Under the pieces are notes generated by a model. It was not told the origin of the DNA. It did not search any database and saw only the letters and a list, made by a program, of their open reading frames with translations. Shown piece by piece: positions 1-10,441 of a stretch of DNA of 64,000 nucleotides. The DNA comes from Siphonobacter curvatus. Its GTDB lineage: Bacteria > Bacteroidota > Bacteroidia > Cytophagales > Spirosomataceae. Positions within the stretch are counted from its first letter, which is position 1; each line of letters starts with the position of its first letter. Location of the stretch: contig NZ_PTRA01000002.1 of assembly GCF_002943425.1 (NCBI RefSeq), forward strand, positions 398,812 to 462,811, written 5' to 3'. The translations under genes and the position numbers were made by a program.

Positions 1-1635
1 TACGAAACGGAAAAAGAATACGTGGGGTCGAACAATTGGACGCTGAGCGGCGAAAAGTCGCAAAGTCATTTCCCGATGTTAGCCAATGATCCACACCGTA
101 CACAGTCTACGCCTTCCCTGCGGTACTGGATTCACCTCAACGCTCCGGGCTGGAATGTCGTAGGAGCCGGCGAACCGACATTACCCGGTGTATCCATCGG
201 TCATAATGACTACGGAGCCTGGGGACTGACCATCTCGGGATCGGATTGCGAGGATCTGTACGTGTATGATCTCAACCCGCAAAACCCGAATCAATATCAA
301 TACAAAGGGCAATGGGTGGCGATGAAAATCGTGACGGATACGATCCCCGTTAAAGGTCAGCAACCGCAGGTGGTACAGTTGAAATACACCCGTCACGGTC
401 CGGTGGTGTTCGAAGACGCAAAAACCAATAAAGCTTACGCCGTGCGAGCGGGCTGGATGGACGTGGGTTGTGCCCCTTATCTGGCAAGTCTTCGTATGAA
501 TCAGTCGAAAAGCTGGGACGAGTTTCGCGAGGCTTGCTCCTTCGCCCGGCTTCCGTCGCTCAACATGATCTGGGCCGATCGTAAAGGGCATATCGGCTGG
601 CAGGTTTCAACGTTAGCACCCATTCGCCCCAACTGGTCCGGATTGGTACCCGTCCCCGGCGACGGACGATTTGAATGGGCGGGTTATCTGCCCATCCAGC
701 AGTTACCGCACCTGAGCGACCCCGCCAAAGGCTTCATTGCCTCGGCCAATAGTAACCTTACCTCGCCCGATTACCAACCCCGTACGGCCCTCGGTTGGGA
801 ATGGTCAACTCCGTACCGAACCGATCGGCTGGAAGAAGTGCTGGGCAGTAGTAAACGCTTCAATCTGAGTGATTTTTCGCAGTTACAGAATGACGTTCTG
901 TCCATTCCGGCCCGCACACTGGTACCTCTACTGAAATTTGCTCTTCCTTCGAACGAAGAATCGGTTCAGAAAGCCGTAAGCCTGCTACAAAACTGGGATT
1001 TCCGGTTGAACCCGGAATCAATAGAAGCGGCCATCTACGGCGAATGGGAAAACCAACTGCGGGACTACGTGTACGAAAAAGCGGTACCCAAAGCCGCTCA
1101 GGCTCATTTTCGGCGGCTTTCTACGAAGGTTCTAATCGACTATCTGCTCTCACCACCGCCGGAGGTTTTTGGCTCTACGCCCCTCGAAACCCGGAATCAG
1201 GTATTAACTACAGCCTTGCAGGAAGCCCTAAAGGTATTAACCAAACGGCTGGGGAAAGATTCTAAAAACTGGAACTACGGACAGGTAAACAACAAACACA
1301 TTACAATCACGCACGCCTTTAGTGACTGGGTAAGTCCCGCCATGCAACAAAAAATCAACCTGGGTCCAATTGCCCGGGGTGGCAATGCGGAAACGATCAA
1401 CAATTCGGGCAATACGTTGAATCAGACCCACGGAGCTTCGTTCCGAATTCTGGTAGATACTGAAAACTGGGATAAGACGCTGGGCGTAAATAGTCCGGGG
1501 CAATCCGAAAATCCGGACGATCCGCACTACCGGGATTTGTTCGACAAATGGAATCGGGGGGAGTACTTCCCGGTGTATTTCAGCAAAGAAAAAATCAAAA
1601 ACGTAGCCGATCGAACGACCTTACTTACGCCTTAA
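1..1635 (+). CDS. Penicillin acylase family protein, 3' part (5' end outside window)
   Basis: The reading frame is open to the first base, so the start lies upstream and what remains is essentially the beta chain of an Ntn hydrolase. The motif GSNNW is encoded at bases 25-39; its serine (28-30) is the expected nucleophile exposed by autocatalytic cleavage in the penicillin amidase (S45) family. Further family-like stretches are HNDYGAWGLT and, near the end, GGNAETINNSGNTLNQTHGASFR, which resembles the oxyanion-Asn region. The family hydrolyses amide bonds of beta-lactams or acyl-homoserine lactones, usually in the periplasm; the substrate cannot be told. The gene ends 13 bases before the next, so the two may be co-transcribed. 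Confidence 0.9.
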   Translation, partial: YETEKEYVGSNNWTLSGEKSQSHFPMLANDPHRTQSTPSLRYWIHLNAPGWNVVGAGEPTLPGVSIGHNDYGAWGLTISGSDCEDLYVYDLNPQNPNQYQYKGQWVAMKIVTDTIPVKGQQPQVVQLKYTRHGPVVFEDAKTNKAYAVRAGWMDVGCAPYLASLRMNQSKSWDEFREACSFARLPSLNMIWADRKGHIGWQVSTLAPIRPNWSGLVPVPGDGRFEWAGYLPIQQLPHLSDPAKGFIASANSNLTSPDYQPRTALGWEWSTPYRTDRLEEVLGSSKRFNLSDFSQLQNDVLSIPARTLVPLLKFALPSNEESVQKAVSLLQNWDFRLNPESIEAAIYGEWENQLRDYVYEKAVPKAAQAHFRRLSTKVLIDYLLSPPPEVFGSTPLETRNQVLTTALQEALKVLTKRLGKDSKNWNYGQVNNKHITITHAFSDWVSPAMQQKINLGPIARGGNAETINNSGNTLNQTHGASFRILVDTENWDKTLGVNSPGQSENPDDPHYRDLFDKWNRGEYFPVYFSKEKIKNVADRTTLLTP

Positions 1636-1648
1636 TCCTACCTGACAG

Positions 1649-2818
1649 ATGTTTAAAATGTATTCTTTTCTCCTGTTGAGTTTTTGCAGTCTTCTGATCA
1701 GCGTACCCGCATCGGCTCAGTGGACACGTTCGTCCAACGAATCCCAGGAAGAAACGGCTCGTATTCGTAACTTTCTCCAACGAGTGGCGAATGAAAGTGG
1801 TGCTCCTGGGGTATCTGCCGCCGTGATGATTCAGGGCCGGATGGCTTTTTCGGGCGGGGTAGGCTTTGCCGACCTGGACAATCAGGTGCGGCAGACGGGA
1901 AAAACGGTACATAATATTGGTTCGATTTCTAAAGCCGTTGCCGTTCTGGCGATCATGCAATTAGAAGAGCAGGGCCTGCTCAGGCTGGACGATGAAATTC
2001 AGAAATACCTTCCCTATTTTCCCCGCAAGGAAAAACCCATTACCATCCGGCATATACTAACGCATACTTCGGGCATCCGTCACTACAATCAGCGGGATAG
2101 CGAAGATCAGGGGGTAAAACGAATGCGTCATTACGAGGATTTTGAAGAGGCGACCAAGCTTTTTCGCGATGACCCACTGCTGTTTATGCCGGGAGACTAC
2201 TATAATTACTCCTCCTTTTCGAGTAATCTCATGCATGGTATTGTCGAAAAAGTATCCGGCATGCCCTTTGAAGCGTACCTGAAAAAGAACATCTGGGAGC
2301 CCGCGGGTATGCTGGCGACTTCTTTCGATGTTCCTTCCCGCATTGTGGCTCATCGCGGGAAGGGTTACGTTCGGGATGAAAAGGGCGTGCTCATCAATGC
2401 TCCGTATGAGGATGTGAGTTATAAATACGCCGGAGGCGGTATTGTTTCCACGCCGGAAGATATGCTGTATTTGGTAAAGGCTCTTAACAAGGGTCACTTA
2501 TTGAGAAATTCGACCCTTGATAAATTGTACTTTAAACACTTTAACATCCGGGAGAAGCAGTGGGGGGCGAAAAAAACCGACAACCCACCTCCCGTTTGGC
2601 AGGGACTTATTTGGCAGATCGGCAACGATGTGAAGGATCGAACCTGGTATGGCCACAGTGGCACCGTAAAAGGAACGCGTTCGTACCTGCTTAATTTCCC
2701 TGACGATGGAGTGATCATCGCCCTGCAAGCAAACATTGGCTCCATTCCCATTGACGAATATGCTCATTCGCTCGCCCAAATGGTTTTAGCCGAGGTTTCA
2801 CCCAAAAAGTTAAAATAA
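1649..2818 (+). CDS. Serine hydrolase, class C beta-lactamase / DD-peptidase-like, exported
   Basis: This 389-residue protein starts with a signal peptide (hydrophobic residues 4-20, ASA/Q cleavage near 24). It has the penicillin-recognising fold motifs: SISK at 92-95 (Ser92 nucleophile, Lys95), a YYNYSS segment in the place of the usual YxN, and GHSGTVKG near the C-terminus as the third motif. Such proteins are beta-lactamases, esterases or D-Ala peptidases; this one lacks a canonical Tyr-x-Asn, so resistance activity should not be assumed. It follows the penicillin acylase by 13 bases and is followed by a strong terminator. Confidence 0.88.
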   Translation: MFKMYSFLLLSFCSLLISVPASAQWTRSSNESQEETARIRNFLQRVANESGAPGVSAAVMIQGRMAFSGGVGFADLDNQVRQTGKTVHNIGSISKAVAVLAIMQLEEQGLLRLDDEIQKYLPYFPRKEKPITIRHILTHTSGIRHYNQRDSEDQGVKRMRHYEDFEEATKLFRDDPLLFMPGDYYNYSSFSSNLMHGIVEKVSGMPFEAYLKKNIWEPAGMLATSFDVPSRIVAHRGKGYVRDEKGVLINAPYEDVSYKYAGGGIVSTPEDMLYLVKALNKGHLLRNSTLDKLYFKHFNIREKQWGAKKTDNPPPVWQGLIWQIGNDVKDRTWYGHSGTVKGTRSYLLNFPDDGVIIALQANIGSIPIDEYAHSLAQMVLAEVSPKKLK

Positions 2819-2829
2819 GAATACTTCTA

Positions 2830-2866
2830 AAATCCGGACTCATTAGCTTAGTCCGGATTTTTTTTG
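2830..2866 (+). terminator. Rho-independent terminator after the serine hydrolase
   Basis: A perfect 11-bp stem (AAATCCGGACT at 2830-2840 with AGTCCGGATTT at 2850-2860) with a 9-base loop is followed by a run of T. It closes the acylase/serine hydrolase unit. Confidence 0.9.
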
Positions 2867-3203
2867 CCAGACTTTACCATTCATTAAACAAACGACTTGG
2901 TTTTTGAAGGATGCGTTTCTTTCAGAAAATTCCTGAGTTTCCCTTTTCTGTTTCCAGTAGCTCTCTACCACATTCTTATTGATTGTTTATTCTATTCCCC
3001 AGTTCTGACCGGGTTATGCGTAAAAGGATACACTCTTTTCACGCAGTAACACCCGCCTGTACAGTTTTTTATCGCTTGACTTAAACCAGCAAAAATCTTT
3101 TTTGGAAAATTGTTCGCTTTCAAAAGTGGGATCTGGATGAAAAGCGTTCGGTTACCAATCACCCACCCTTCCTACTCCGACGGCATTGCTTGTTTTCGTA
3201 ATT
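2867..3203. other. Intergenic stretch without a recognised gene
   Basis: About 340 bases between the terminator and the histidine kinase. It is AT-rich and shows no ORF, no repeat and no clear TAnnTTTG element. It should hold the kinase promoter. Confidence 0.5.
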
Positions 3204-5738
3204 ATGACCTTACCCCGCGTCTACACTGATTCGTTTCCCTTTTTACAAGGAGGTGGAGAAATGGGTCAACTTACCCGGCAGTTCGACTGGTCGAAGACCT
3301 CGCTTGGAACCCCGGATACCTGGCCAGCCAGCTTGTGTATCAGTCTGGGTATTTTACTGAACTCCAAGTTTCCCATGTTTCTTTACTGGGGACCCGACTA
3401 TATCTGTTTTTACAACGATGCCTACCGCCCCAGTTTGGGCATTACGGGTAAACACCCAGCGGTACTGGGCAGCCGGGGCGAAGACATTTGGCCGGAAGTG
3501 TGGGCGTTTAATCGTCCCCGGCTCAATGCCATCATGGCGGGTGGCGAGGCAACCTGGGAGGAAGATCAGCTTCTACCCATCTATCGGAACGGAAAAATGG
3601 AACCCGTTTACTGGACCTACAGCTACAGTCCCGTTAAAGACGAAAAGGGGTTTATACGAGGCGTATTTGTGGCGTGCACGGAGACTACACAGAAAGTGCT
3701 GACGGTTCAGCAACTTGCCGTTTCTGAGCAACGTTTTCAAAATCTGATTCGCCAGGCTACGGCGGGTATCATTGTTCTAATCGGGGAGTCGCTGCAGGTA
3801 GCGATTGTCAATGAAGCCTACGCCCGATTGGTGAACCGTACGGTTGAGGAGCTTCTGCATCATCCTTTATTTGAGATTATTCCCGAAGCGGCTGACCCTT
3901 TTCAGACTATAATACAGGGGGTTATGCAATCCGGCGACCCCTTGTATCTCTACGAGCAACCGTATCAGATTCAGGTTGAAAGCGGGAGCATGCAGGGCTT
4001 TCTAAATCTGATTTATCAGCCATATCGCGAGCAGGACGGTACGATTACGGGTGTGATTGTCTTTTGTCAGGACGTCACTTCGCAGGTTCAGGCCCAGCAG
4101 GAACTATTGAATAAAAGCCGTGATCTAGAGCTGGCCCTGACCATTGGAAACCTAGGTAGCTTCAAGGTAGACTTAGTCAGTCGCCTATCGATTCATTCCC
4201 AACCCATTGTGGATTGGTTTGAGCTGCCTAGCCAGACATACCTACTCGACGAAGTTTTTCAGCTCATCCATGAGCAAGATCGTGCAAGGACGATCCAGGC
4301 CATTGAAGATTCCATCGCGGGTAAGCAGGGTGGTTATCACGATGTCACCTACCGGGTCATCAGTCGCCAGAATGGCCACTTGCGTTATTTGCATTCCATG
4401 GGGCAGGTCCTGACGGAAAAAGGGAAACCCATTTCGATTTCGGGTATCATCCAGGATGTTACGCCAACGGTTGTTAGCCGCCAGGCACTCGAAGAAAGTG
4501 AAGCGGCTTTGCGGGATGCCATTGAACTGGCGGAATTGACTACGTGGACTATTGATCTTACGAATGGTCAGATGTACACCTCTGAGAAATACGCCCGTAA
4601 GTTTGGTCTATCTCATACGGAAATTTCCCTGGAAGAAGCCTGGTCCATGGTACATCCCGATGATCGGGGTCATCTCACCCGGTTATGGGAACAGTCCTTA
4701 AGCCCGGAATCCAACGGACGGTTTGAGGCCGAGTATCGAATCCTGAACGCTGAGACGAGTCAGCCCTTGGCCATTCAAGTTATCGGTCAGCACTACAGGA
4801 ATGCAAAAGGCGAGGCCCATCTTTTTTTAGGTACAGCCCGTGACATTACCCTCGAACGGGAGTTACAAACCACGCTGGAAAACGAAGTCCAAAAACGCAC
4901 CGAGGAATTAGCTGCCATGAATGAAGAATTGCAGGCCAGTAGCGAGGAAGTGGTGAAAAGCAATGAAATCTTATCGACGCATCTGGAGGAAATGACGCAG
5001 TTGAATCGACTACTGCATCTTTCCAATGATCGTTTAAAGCAGTTTGCGTACGTAGCCAGTCACGATTTACAGGAACCGTTGCGAAAAATTCAGGCCTTCA
5101 GTACACTCATTGAAAAGAAATACGCGGACCGACTTGATGAACAGGGTCTGACCATCCTGTCAAAAATCACTAAATCGGGCGAACAAATGTCCACCCTGAT
5201 TCAGGACCTACTGGCCTTTTCACGACTGGCCGTTGATCAGGATGAAAAAATGATTGTATCGTTACAGCGAGTACTGGCCCGCGTACTGGAGTCACTGGAA
5301 ATACGCCTCCAAGAAACGAAAGCGGACTTACAGATTGATCCGTTACCGGCTTTACTCGGGGATGAGAGTCAGCTTCGGCAATTGTTCCAGAACCTATTGT
5401 CCAATGCCTTGAAGTTTGTCAAAGCCGGAGAGATGCCGCGTATTCACGTGTACTCGCAGCTGATTACATCCGCTGATTTACCCCCTGAACTCCAAACCGT
5501 GTTGAAGGCTCCGCGGTATTATCGCATCAGCGTAGCCGACCAGGGTATTGGTTTTGAACCGCAGTACGCTGAGCGTTTGTTCGAAGTTTTTCAGCGACTG
5601 CATACCCGACAGCAGTACAAGGGAACGGGCATTGGACTGGCCATTTGTCAGCGAGTCATGGAAAATCATCAGGGAGCCATTACTGCCGAAAGTGAACCCG
5701 GACAAGGGGCAACCTTCCACGTTTTTTTTCCGACCTGA
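3204..5738 (+). CDS. Soluble multi-PAS sensor histidine kinase
   Basis: About 844 residues, no membrane segment, so a cytoplasmic sensor. The N-terminal PAS-like domain carries the block FLQGGGEMG then DWSKTSLGTPDTWP and FYNDAYRPSLG, typical of Bacteroidota cytoplasmic kinases. Further PAS/PAC domains follow at about 180-300, 310-425 and 435-560, then a coiled-coil linker (560-610). The HisKA box is SHDLQEPLRK (His near residue 620) and the ATPase part shows NALKF (N box), DQGIGF (G1) and GTGIGLAIC (G2). ATG 3204 is preferred over TTG 3186. ATG 3261 follows an AGGAGG, but those bases encode the conserved GGGEMG block, so starting there would cut the domain. No response regulator is adjacent; the partner is unknown. 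Confidence 0.9.
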   Translation: MTLPRVYTDSFPFLQGGGEMGQLTRQFDWSKTSLGTPDTWPASLCISLGILLNSKFPMFLYWGPDYICFYNDAYRPSLGITGKHPAVLGSRGEDIWPEVWAFNRPRLNAIMAGGEATWEEDQLLPIYRNGKMEPVYWTYSYSPVKDEKGFIRGVFVACTETTQKVLTVQQLAVSEQRFQNLIRQATAGIIVLIGESLQVAIVNEAYARLVNRTVEELLHHPLFEIIPEAADPFQTIIQGVMQSGDPLYLYEQPYQIQVESGSMQGFLNLIYQPYREQDGTITGVIVFCQDVTSQVQAQQELLNKSRDLELALTIGNLGSFKVDLVSRLSIHSQPIVDWFELPSQTYLLDEVFQLIHEQDRARTIQAIEDSIAGKQGGYHDVTYRVISRQNGHLRYLHSMGQVLTEKGKPISISGIIQDVTPTVVSRQALEESEAALRDAIELAELTTWTIDLTNGQMYTSEKYARKFGLSHTEISLEEAWSMVHPDDRGHLTRLWEQSLSPESNGRFEAEYRILNAETSQPLAIQVIGQHYRNAKGEAHLFLGTARDITLERELQTTLENEVQKRTEELAAMNEELQASSEEVVKSNEILSTHLEEMTQLNRLLHLSNDRLKQFAYVASHDLQEPLRKIQAFSTLIEKKYADRLDEQGLTILSKITKSGEQMSTLIQDLLAFSRLAVDQDEKMIVSLQRVLARVLESLEIRLQETKADLQIDPLPALLGDESQLRQLFQNLLSNALKFVKAGEMPRIHVYSQLITSADLPPELQTVLKAPRYYRISVADQGIGFEPQYAERLFEVFQRLHTRQQYKGTGIGLAICQRVMENHQGAITAESEPGQGATFHVFFPT

Positions 5739-5769
5739 TGAAAGGCTTACTAAGTAGGCTACGAAACGG

Positions 5770-5813
5770 AAACAGGGGCTAGCAAAACTGATGTTCCTAA
5801 CCCCTGTTTTTTT
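5770..5813 (+). terminator. Terminator after the PAS histidine kinase
   Basis: AAACAGGGG (5770-5778) pairs with CCCCTGTTT (5801-5809), followed by T residues to 5813. The loop is long (22 bases). It also lies between the kinase and the convergent operon ending at 5909. Confidence 0.75.
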
Positions 5814-5908
5814 AAGTAAAGCACCGGGATTCACTACTTACTTGTCCCATAAAAGTACCTTACAGATCAACGGTTAAAGCTTATTTTCATGGCCTGACTA
5901 ATCTTTTC

Positions 5909-7069
5909 TCACTGTACCGCTTCGTAAATGCCCGTGTTCTGCCAGCTTCGGGTAGCCGCTGAATCCAGTACAGCCTGACATACCCGTTGTGTTTGCAGAG
6001 CATCGAGAAAGGTAGGATGACAGGGTTCATCGGTTTCCAGACTTTTTAGAAAATCGGCGACCTGATGCACGAAGCTGTGTTCGTAGCCTAGCCCCAGACC
6101 GGGTACCCACCACTGACTCAGGTAGGGATGTTCGCCATCCGTAACGTGAATGGATCGCCAGCCCCGCAAGGCCGATGCATCGCGGTGATCAAAGTATTCC
6201 AGTCGGTTCAAATCATGCAGATCCCAGCGGATGGACGCGTGTTCGCCGTTGATTTCAAAGGTATACAACGCTTTGTGGCCCCGGGCGTATCGCGTGGATT
6301 CGAACAAACCGAGCGAACCGTTTTCAAAATGACAGTGAAACAGGCAGGCATCGTCAATACCGACGGCCGTGAGTTCTCCGGTTTGTTCATGAACCCGCTC
6401 TTTGATGAACGTTTCGGTTACCGCTGATACGTCCCGAATCGACCCGTTCAGCCACAAAGCCGTATCAATGCAGTGGGCGAGTAAATCACCCGTAACCCCC
6501 GATCCCGCCGAGGCAACGTCCATTCGCCAGTTTCCTCCCCCCTGTGATAGATTAGCATTTATGGTCCAGTCCTGCAAAAAATTGGCTCGGTAATGAAAGA
6601 TACGGCCCAACTGCCCCGAATCGATGATTTGCTTGGCCAGCGTAACCGCGGGCAGGCGGCGGTAATTGTACCAGACCGTATTGCGAACCCCGGCTTTTTC
6701 TACCGCCGCTACCATCGCTTCGGCTTCGGGTAAGGTTCGGGCCAGGGGCTTTTCACACAGAATCATTTTTCCGGCTGCCGCTGCTGCTAGTGCTATTTCC
6801 GCGTGCCACTCGTTGGGTGTACAGATGTCGATGGCATCGATGTCGTCCCGGGCAATCAGGGCCTGCCAGTCCGTTTCGACCGAGGCGTAGCCCCATTGCT
6901 GAGCAAAATCCGTTACCTTTTCGAGGTTTCGCGAACAGACGGCCTGCAGAACCGGACGATAGGCCAGCTTCGGAAAAAAATCACCAACCCGTTTATAACC
7001 GTTTGAATGCGTACGGCCCATAAAGCCCGTACCAATTAAACCAATGCGGAGTTCTTTGGATGCGTTCAT
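5909..7069 (-). CDS. Gfo/Idh/MocA family NAD(P)-dependent oxidoreductase
   Basis: A 386-residue oxidoreductase starting at [10 protein letters not shown]. The Rossmann motif GLIGTGFMG is at about 10-18, the signature CEKPLA at 105-110 supplies the catalytic Lys107, and [14 protein letters not shown] matches the family's GD..H..D active-site segment. There is no signal peptide, so it acts in the cytoplasm. Members oxidise or reduce sugar hydroxyls, often at C3. It is the last gene of the minus-strand operon, 19 bases after the TIM-barrel gene; the in-frame start at 7117 would overlap that gene and is less likely. In this company it is the best candidate for the sugar 3-oxidation or 3-keto reduction step (inference). 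Confidence 0.9.
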   Translation of the reverse strand: MNASKELRIGLIGTGFMGRTHSNGYKRVGDFFPKLAYRPVLQAVCSRNLEKVTDFAQQWGYASVETDWQALIARDDIDAIDICTPNEWHAEIALAAAAAGKMILCEKPLARTLPEAEAMVAAVEKAGVRNTVWYNYRRLPAVTLAKQIIDSGQLGRIFHYRANFLQDWTINANLSQGGGNWRMDVASAGSGVTGDLLAHCIDTALWLNGSIRDVSAVTETFIKERVHEQTGELTAVGIDDACLFHCHFENGSLGLFESTRYARGHKALYTFEINGEHASIRWDLHDLNRLEYFDHRDASALRGWRSIHVTDGEHPYLSQWWVPGLGLGYEHSFVHQVADFLKSLETDEPCHPTFLDALQTQRVCQAVLDSAATRSWQNTGIYEAVQ

Positions 7070-7088
7070 GTGTGTAGGTAGGAAAAAG

Positions 7089-8117
7089 TTAAGCTTCTGA
7101 CCAGCCGTGAGCTTCACGTACCTGAATCATCACCGCCAGAATGTCGTTCCAGGTTTGCTGCCGTTGCATTACTTCGTTGGGAAACATACAGCCATCCCAG
7201 CAAATGTGGCGGAAGGCTTTGGTGAGCTGCCCCTTTTCATCCCGCAGCCAGTAGCCCGCATCGTGTACAATGTCGAGTTTACCCGCGGGGTCCGTGGGTA
7301 AACAATGCCGTCCGGTTTTATCGTGCGAGCCCGTTCCGTACACGGTTCCATCGTTTTGGGCCACGTGAAAATCGACCGTCCAAGGCCGTAGGGTTGCCGT
7401 TAGCGTTTGAAGGGCCTCTTGCAGGGTATCGCGGTCACTCCAGTCGAAATCGGGCGGTAAGATGCGATCTTCGGGCCGGTTCGTTCCCAGCAGATACAGA
7501 AGCGTATGCGACATATCCGCCTGAAAACCCAGGTTAGGTCGATCGACGGCTTCCAGCGTTTCGAGCATGGTTTTCCAGCTGTGCATTCCCCCCCAGCAGA
7601 CTTCCCCCTCCGCCGCCAGCGTTTCTCCGTATTCGGCGGCAATGTCGCAGGCCCGGCGAAAGGTATCGGCAATTTTTTGCGTATTCCCTTGCGGGTCCGT
7701 GGCCCACTGCTCCGGCGAGCTGGCCGAGTCAATGCGAATGACGCCGCCAGGACGAATCCCGATCTGCCGTAACTTCTGTCCAAATCGACAGGATTTACGA
7801 ACCTGTTCCAGAAAAAAGGCTTGCTCCGATGCAGAACCCAGGGCCGGGCCGCCCCAGATGGGAGCCACCAGACTACCGACCTCCAGACCAAAGCCGCTAA
7901 TTTTGTCAGCGAGTGCCTGAATCTCCTGATCGTCGGCATCCAGATTGACGTGCTGCTCGAAGAGACCCAGATCTACGCCATCGAAGGTAATGCCGTTGAC
8001 TTCGGCCCCGGCCGTCAGTTCAAGCATGGTATCAAGGGAAAGAATGGGTTCCGAGTCAGGCCCCTTGCCGACAATGCCGGGCCAGGTAGCGTTATGAAGT
8101 TTAGGGAATGTATGCAT
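7089..8117 (-). CDS. Sugar phosphate isomerase/epimerase-like TIM-barrel protein
   Basis: 342 residues without signal peptide, resembling the xylose-isomerase-like TIM-barrel family (IolE/IolI/tagatose epimerase type). Segments that look like barrel strands with metal ligands are [33 protein letters not shown] and [10 protein letters not shown], rich in Glu, Asp and His at strand ends as the family requires. Relatives isomerise or epimerise keto-sugars or dehydrate inosose, and they commonly sit beside Gfo/Idh/MocA oxidoreductases, as here. The exact reaction cannot be read from sequence. Confidence 0.82.
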   Translation of the reverse strand: MHTFPKLHNATWPGIVGKGPDSEPILSLDTMLELTAGAEVNGITFDGVDLGLFEQHVNLDADDQEIQALADKISGFGLEVGSLVAPIWGGPALGSASEQAFFLEQVRKSCRFGQKLRQIGIRPGGVIRIDSASSPEQWATDPQGNTQKIADTFRRACDIAAEYGETLAAEGEVCWGGMHSWKTMLETLEAVDRPNLGFQADMSHTLLYLLGTNRPEDRILPPDFDWSDRDTLQEALQTLTATLRPWTVDFHVAQNDGTVYGTGSHDKTGRHCLPTDPAGKLDIVHDAGYWLRDEKGQLTKAFRHICWDGCMFPNEVMQRQQTWNDILAVMIQVREAHGWSEA

Positions 8118-8150
8118 CGTAAATAGGTTCAGAGGATTCGTGAGAAAAAA

Positions 8151-9368
8151 CTAATCAAGTACCAGATCGGGATTGTTGGGACCGAAGTGTTTGAGCATCA
8201 CCAGCGGCTCCGTGGCGGAAGCATTGGTAATTACAACACCCGCAAGAGCTGCATTTTCGCTGACAAAAAATTCATCGCTGGTCAGCTGCCCGTAGCGAAT
8301 CAGGCTGGGCGTTTCGATGTTCCAGACCCCCAGTTTCCCGTGCCCTTGCATGAGAATGAGTCCATATGCCGCCCCATCCTGAATGGTTACGGTCTGGCCA
8401 GGCAGGACGGTCAATTCTTTAGCACTGAAGGCTTCGGATTTATAGCACACCCAGCTTTCCTGGTAACCTTGCATCGCTTCCGAATCGCGTACAGCTTTAG
8501 GAGCCATGAATCGGTTTTGCATCATCTCCGGGTCCAGATTCAGGTCCCAGTCGATCACTTCCAGGAGCTGTTCTACATCCCCGCGACGTTCGGGTGGTGT
8601 TCCATTCCAGAGTAGTTCTTCCGGAATAATCGCTTCATTGACCAGGGACTGGTACATGGCGAAAACGTCCGAGGCCTTTTGCGGTTCGTACGTACACAGG
8701 CTACCGGGAGCGTGCAGTAAGCCGGGCGGCACGTCCCAGCCGGTACCGGGTTCGAGCCGGTATGCCTGCGAAAGATTGGTGATTTTGTTATCGCCTTTGG
8801 TAAAATTTTCCAGGCATTGGCGGACCTGCGAATGCGTGGTCCCCGGCGTCAGTCCAAAGAACGTATAGGGAAAGTCTCCGCCGTGGTTGTTAAGTTGTGG
8901 TGGAAAGTAATAAGCCTCTGGTTTACCCAACTGACCGATGAGCCGGGCGTGTTCGTCGTTATGGTGGATGTGATGCGGCAAGGGTCCCATGTTGTCGAAA
9001 AACTTGGAATACATCGGCCAGCTCTGGTATTCATTCCAAAGTCGATCGCCGATTAACGCTCCCTTCAACTCCGCTACGGCATCCTTCAAAAGAAACTGAT
9101 GACAGGTTCCGTCTGCTTCGAACACAATCTGACTGAGGCCTTCGTCCTGGCCCGTTAAGGGTCCGTTTTTGGCAGGTGTCGTCGAAGCCAGCCAGCGTTC
9201 ATCGATACCACCCCGCTCGCCCCCGAGTACGTAGTAGTCATCGGGATGCAGTTTGATTCGCCGACCCGGTACGCAAAAAGAGCGGGGCACCCAGGTAGGA
9301 GCCAGTCGTAGAATGCCTTGTCCCTGCTCTAAGGCCCGGGCGGCCATGCTTGCTGATGTCATTGTCAT
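8151..9368 (-). CDS. Cupin-type sugar isomerase-like protein (ManA-like, putative)
   Basis: 405 residues from MTMTSASM; the longer frame to 9449 would overlap the upstream gene, while this start leaves an 8-base gap. A dense metal-ligand cluster, HHIHHNDEH (about 132-140), followed later by GWDVPPGLLHAPGSL, is the two-part cupin pattern of type I mannose-6-phosphate isomerases, where two His, a Glu and a further His bind zinc. There is no signal peptide. Overall similarity to true ManA looks remote, so I call it a ManA-like aldose-ketose isomerase of unknown substrate. Position inside the sugar operon supports a role on the released monosaccharide. Confidence 0.65.
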   Translation of the reverse strand: MTMTSASMAARALEQGQGILRLAPTWVPRSFCVPGRRIKLHPDDYYVLGGERGGIDERWLASTTPAKNGPLTGQDEGLSQIVFEADGTCHQFLLKDAVAELKGALIGDRLWNEYQSWPMYSKFFDNMGPLPHHIHHNDEHARLIGQLGKPEAYYFPPQLNNHGGDFPYTFFGLTPGTTHSQVRQCLENFTKGDNKITNLSQAYRLEPGTGWDVPPGLLHAPGSLCTYEPQKASDVFAMYQSLVNEAIIPEELLWNGTPPERRGDVEQLLEVIDWDLNLDPEMMQNRFMAPKAVRDSEAMQGYQESWVCYKSEAFSAKELTVLPGQTVTIQDGAAYGLILMQGHGKLGVWNIETPSLIRYGQLTSDEFFVSENAALAGVVITNASATEPLVMLKHFGPNNPDLVLD

Positions 9369-9376
9369 AATAAGGT

Positions 9377-10438
9377 TTAGTGGTATGGCATGAAAAGCGT
9401 TTCCAGAGCCCGCGGATCCGTCAGAACCTCTATTTCCAGTTCGTACCAACGACGTTCACCGGGTTCGAGCCAAATCAGTTGCCGGGTTGCTCGGGCCTGG
9501 TTCTGACCCACTGGTGGGTGAGTTCCGGGTTCAAGGCCCGTCACGTACTCGCCCTTTCCCCAATGTTGCCAGTTGGTCAACCAGGGAAGCTGTTGTTTAT
9601 AAAAGCGAATGACGAGTGCCAATCCTAACGCTTTGTTATATACGCCGCATTGACATTGCCCTGCGTCATCCGCTTCCAGATTAATAAAGGCTACTTCCTC
9701 CCCCGCCCCGGCGTGGGCGTCCAGGGGGGCGGGACAGGTACGAAAATCGTGCTCGGGCCGAAACAGCTGCGGGTGACCTGAACCCGCCTCCCAGGAACCC
9801 CGCCAAAGGAGGCGGGCACCCTCGTCGATGAGCGGCCAGCCCAGATTGATATGGTACAGCAGCATGTGCGGAGCCGTAGTGTTACCCCGATTGACTATTT
9901 CGTCCCGCAAGCGAAGACTGGCTTTTCCCAACGTTGACGAAAGGGTACGGCTTAGTTCCAACCGTGTACCTAAGGCCTGACTTTGACGAATCCGCCCGCG
10001 TACGCTCATAACCAGCTGACCCGTGAATGGATCGGGTTGCGTGATACATTCGAGTTCTGCGGGTGTATTGCTGAATGTATCGTGCAGACCGCGTTCCCCC
10101 CATTCGTCGCTTTCCGGACCACCTACGTGCGTCAATCCACAGGTAGTCAGCAGGCCGCCCCCGAAGGTTCGCAGCCAGCCCAAACCCCGGTTAGAAAAGG
10201 GCTGCGGCGTGGTAACGCCCCCGTGACTCAGCCAGGCCAGACTGTGTTGCTGGTAAAAAGCCTCGGCAATATCCATTCCCCGATCCAGTACTACTTTGTA
10301 CCGCAGTCCCGCTCCGGTATTCACCCAGGCGATTCGATTCCCCCGTCCGGGTCCGTTATCCAGTACGGACGTTTCGATGCCACCCAGTTGGGCGGGATTG
10401 GAAATTTTGTCCCGGCTCCGCTGATCGATTCCTGCCAT
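9377..10438 (-). CDS. DUF4432 family, aldose-1-epimerase-like protein
   Basis: 353 residues starting MAGIDQRSR. The beta-sandwich galactose-mutarotase-like pattern is seen in VVLDRGMDIAEAF near the N-terminus, WLRTFGGGLLTTCGLTHVG (about 108-126) and the late GLEPGTHPPVGQNQAR, as in DUF4432/aldose epimerase proteins. Such proteins interconvert sugar anomers or act on unusual sugar derivatives. No signal peptide, so cytoplasmic. It lies 3 bases after the DUF1080 gene and 8 bases before the cupin gene, so translation is probably coupled. Confidence 0.8.
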   Translation of the reverse strand: MAGIDQRSRDKISNPAQLGGIETSVLDNGPGRGNRIAWVNTGAGLRYKVVLDRGMDIAEAFYQQHSLAWLSHGGVTTPQPFSNRGLGWLRTFGGGLLTTCGLTHVGGPESDEWGERGLHDTFSNTPAELECITQPDPFTGQLVMSVRGRIRQSQALGTRLELSRTLSSTLGKASLRLRDEIVNRGNTTAPHMLLYHINLGWPLIDEGARLLWRGSWEAGSGHPQLFRPEHDFRTCPAPLDAHAGAGEEVAFINLEADDAGQCQCGVYNKALGLALVIRFYKQQLPWLTNWQHWGKGEYVTGLEPGTHPPVGQNQARATRQLIWLEPGERRWYELEIEVLTDPRALETLFMPYH

Positions 10439-10441
10439 GGT

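Noticed and set aside
3248..3261. Strong Shine-Dalgarno-like AGGAGG before ATG 3261 in the PAS kinase gene
   Set aside because: The bases encode the conserved GGGEMG block of the N-terminal domain and Bacteroidota rarely use Shine-Dalgarno sites; the start is placed upstream.
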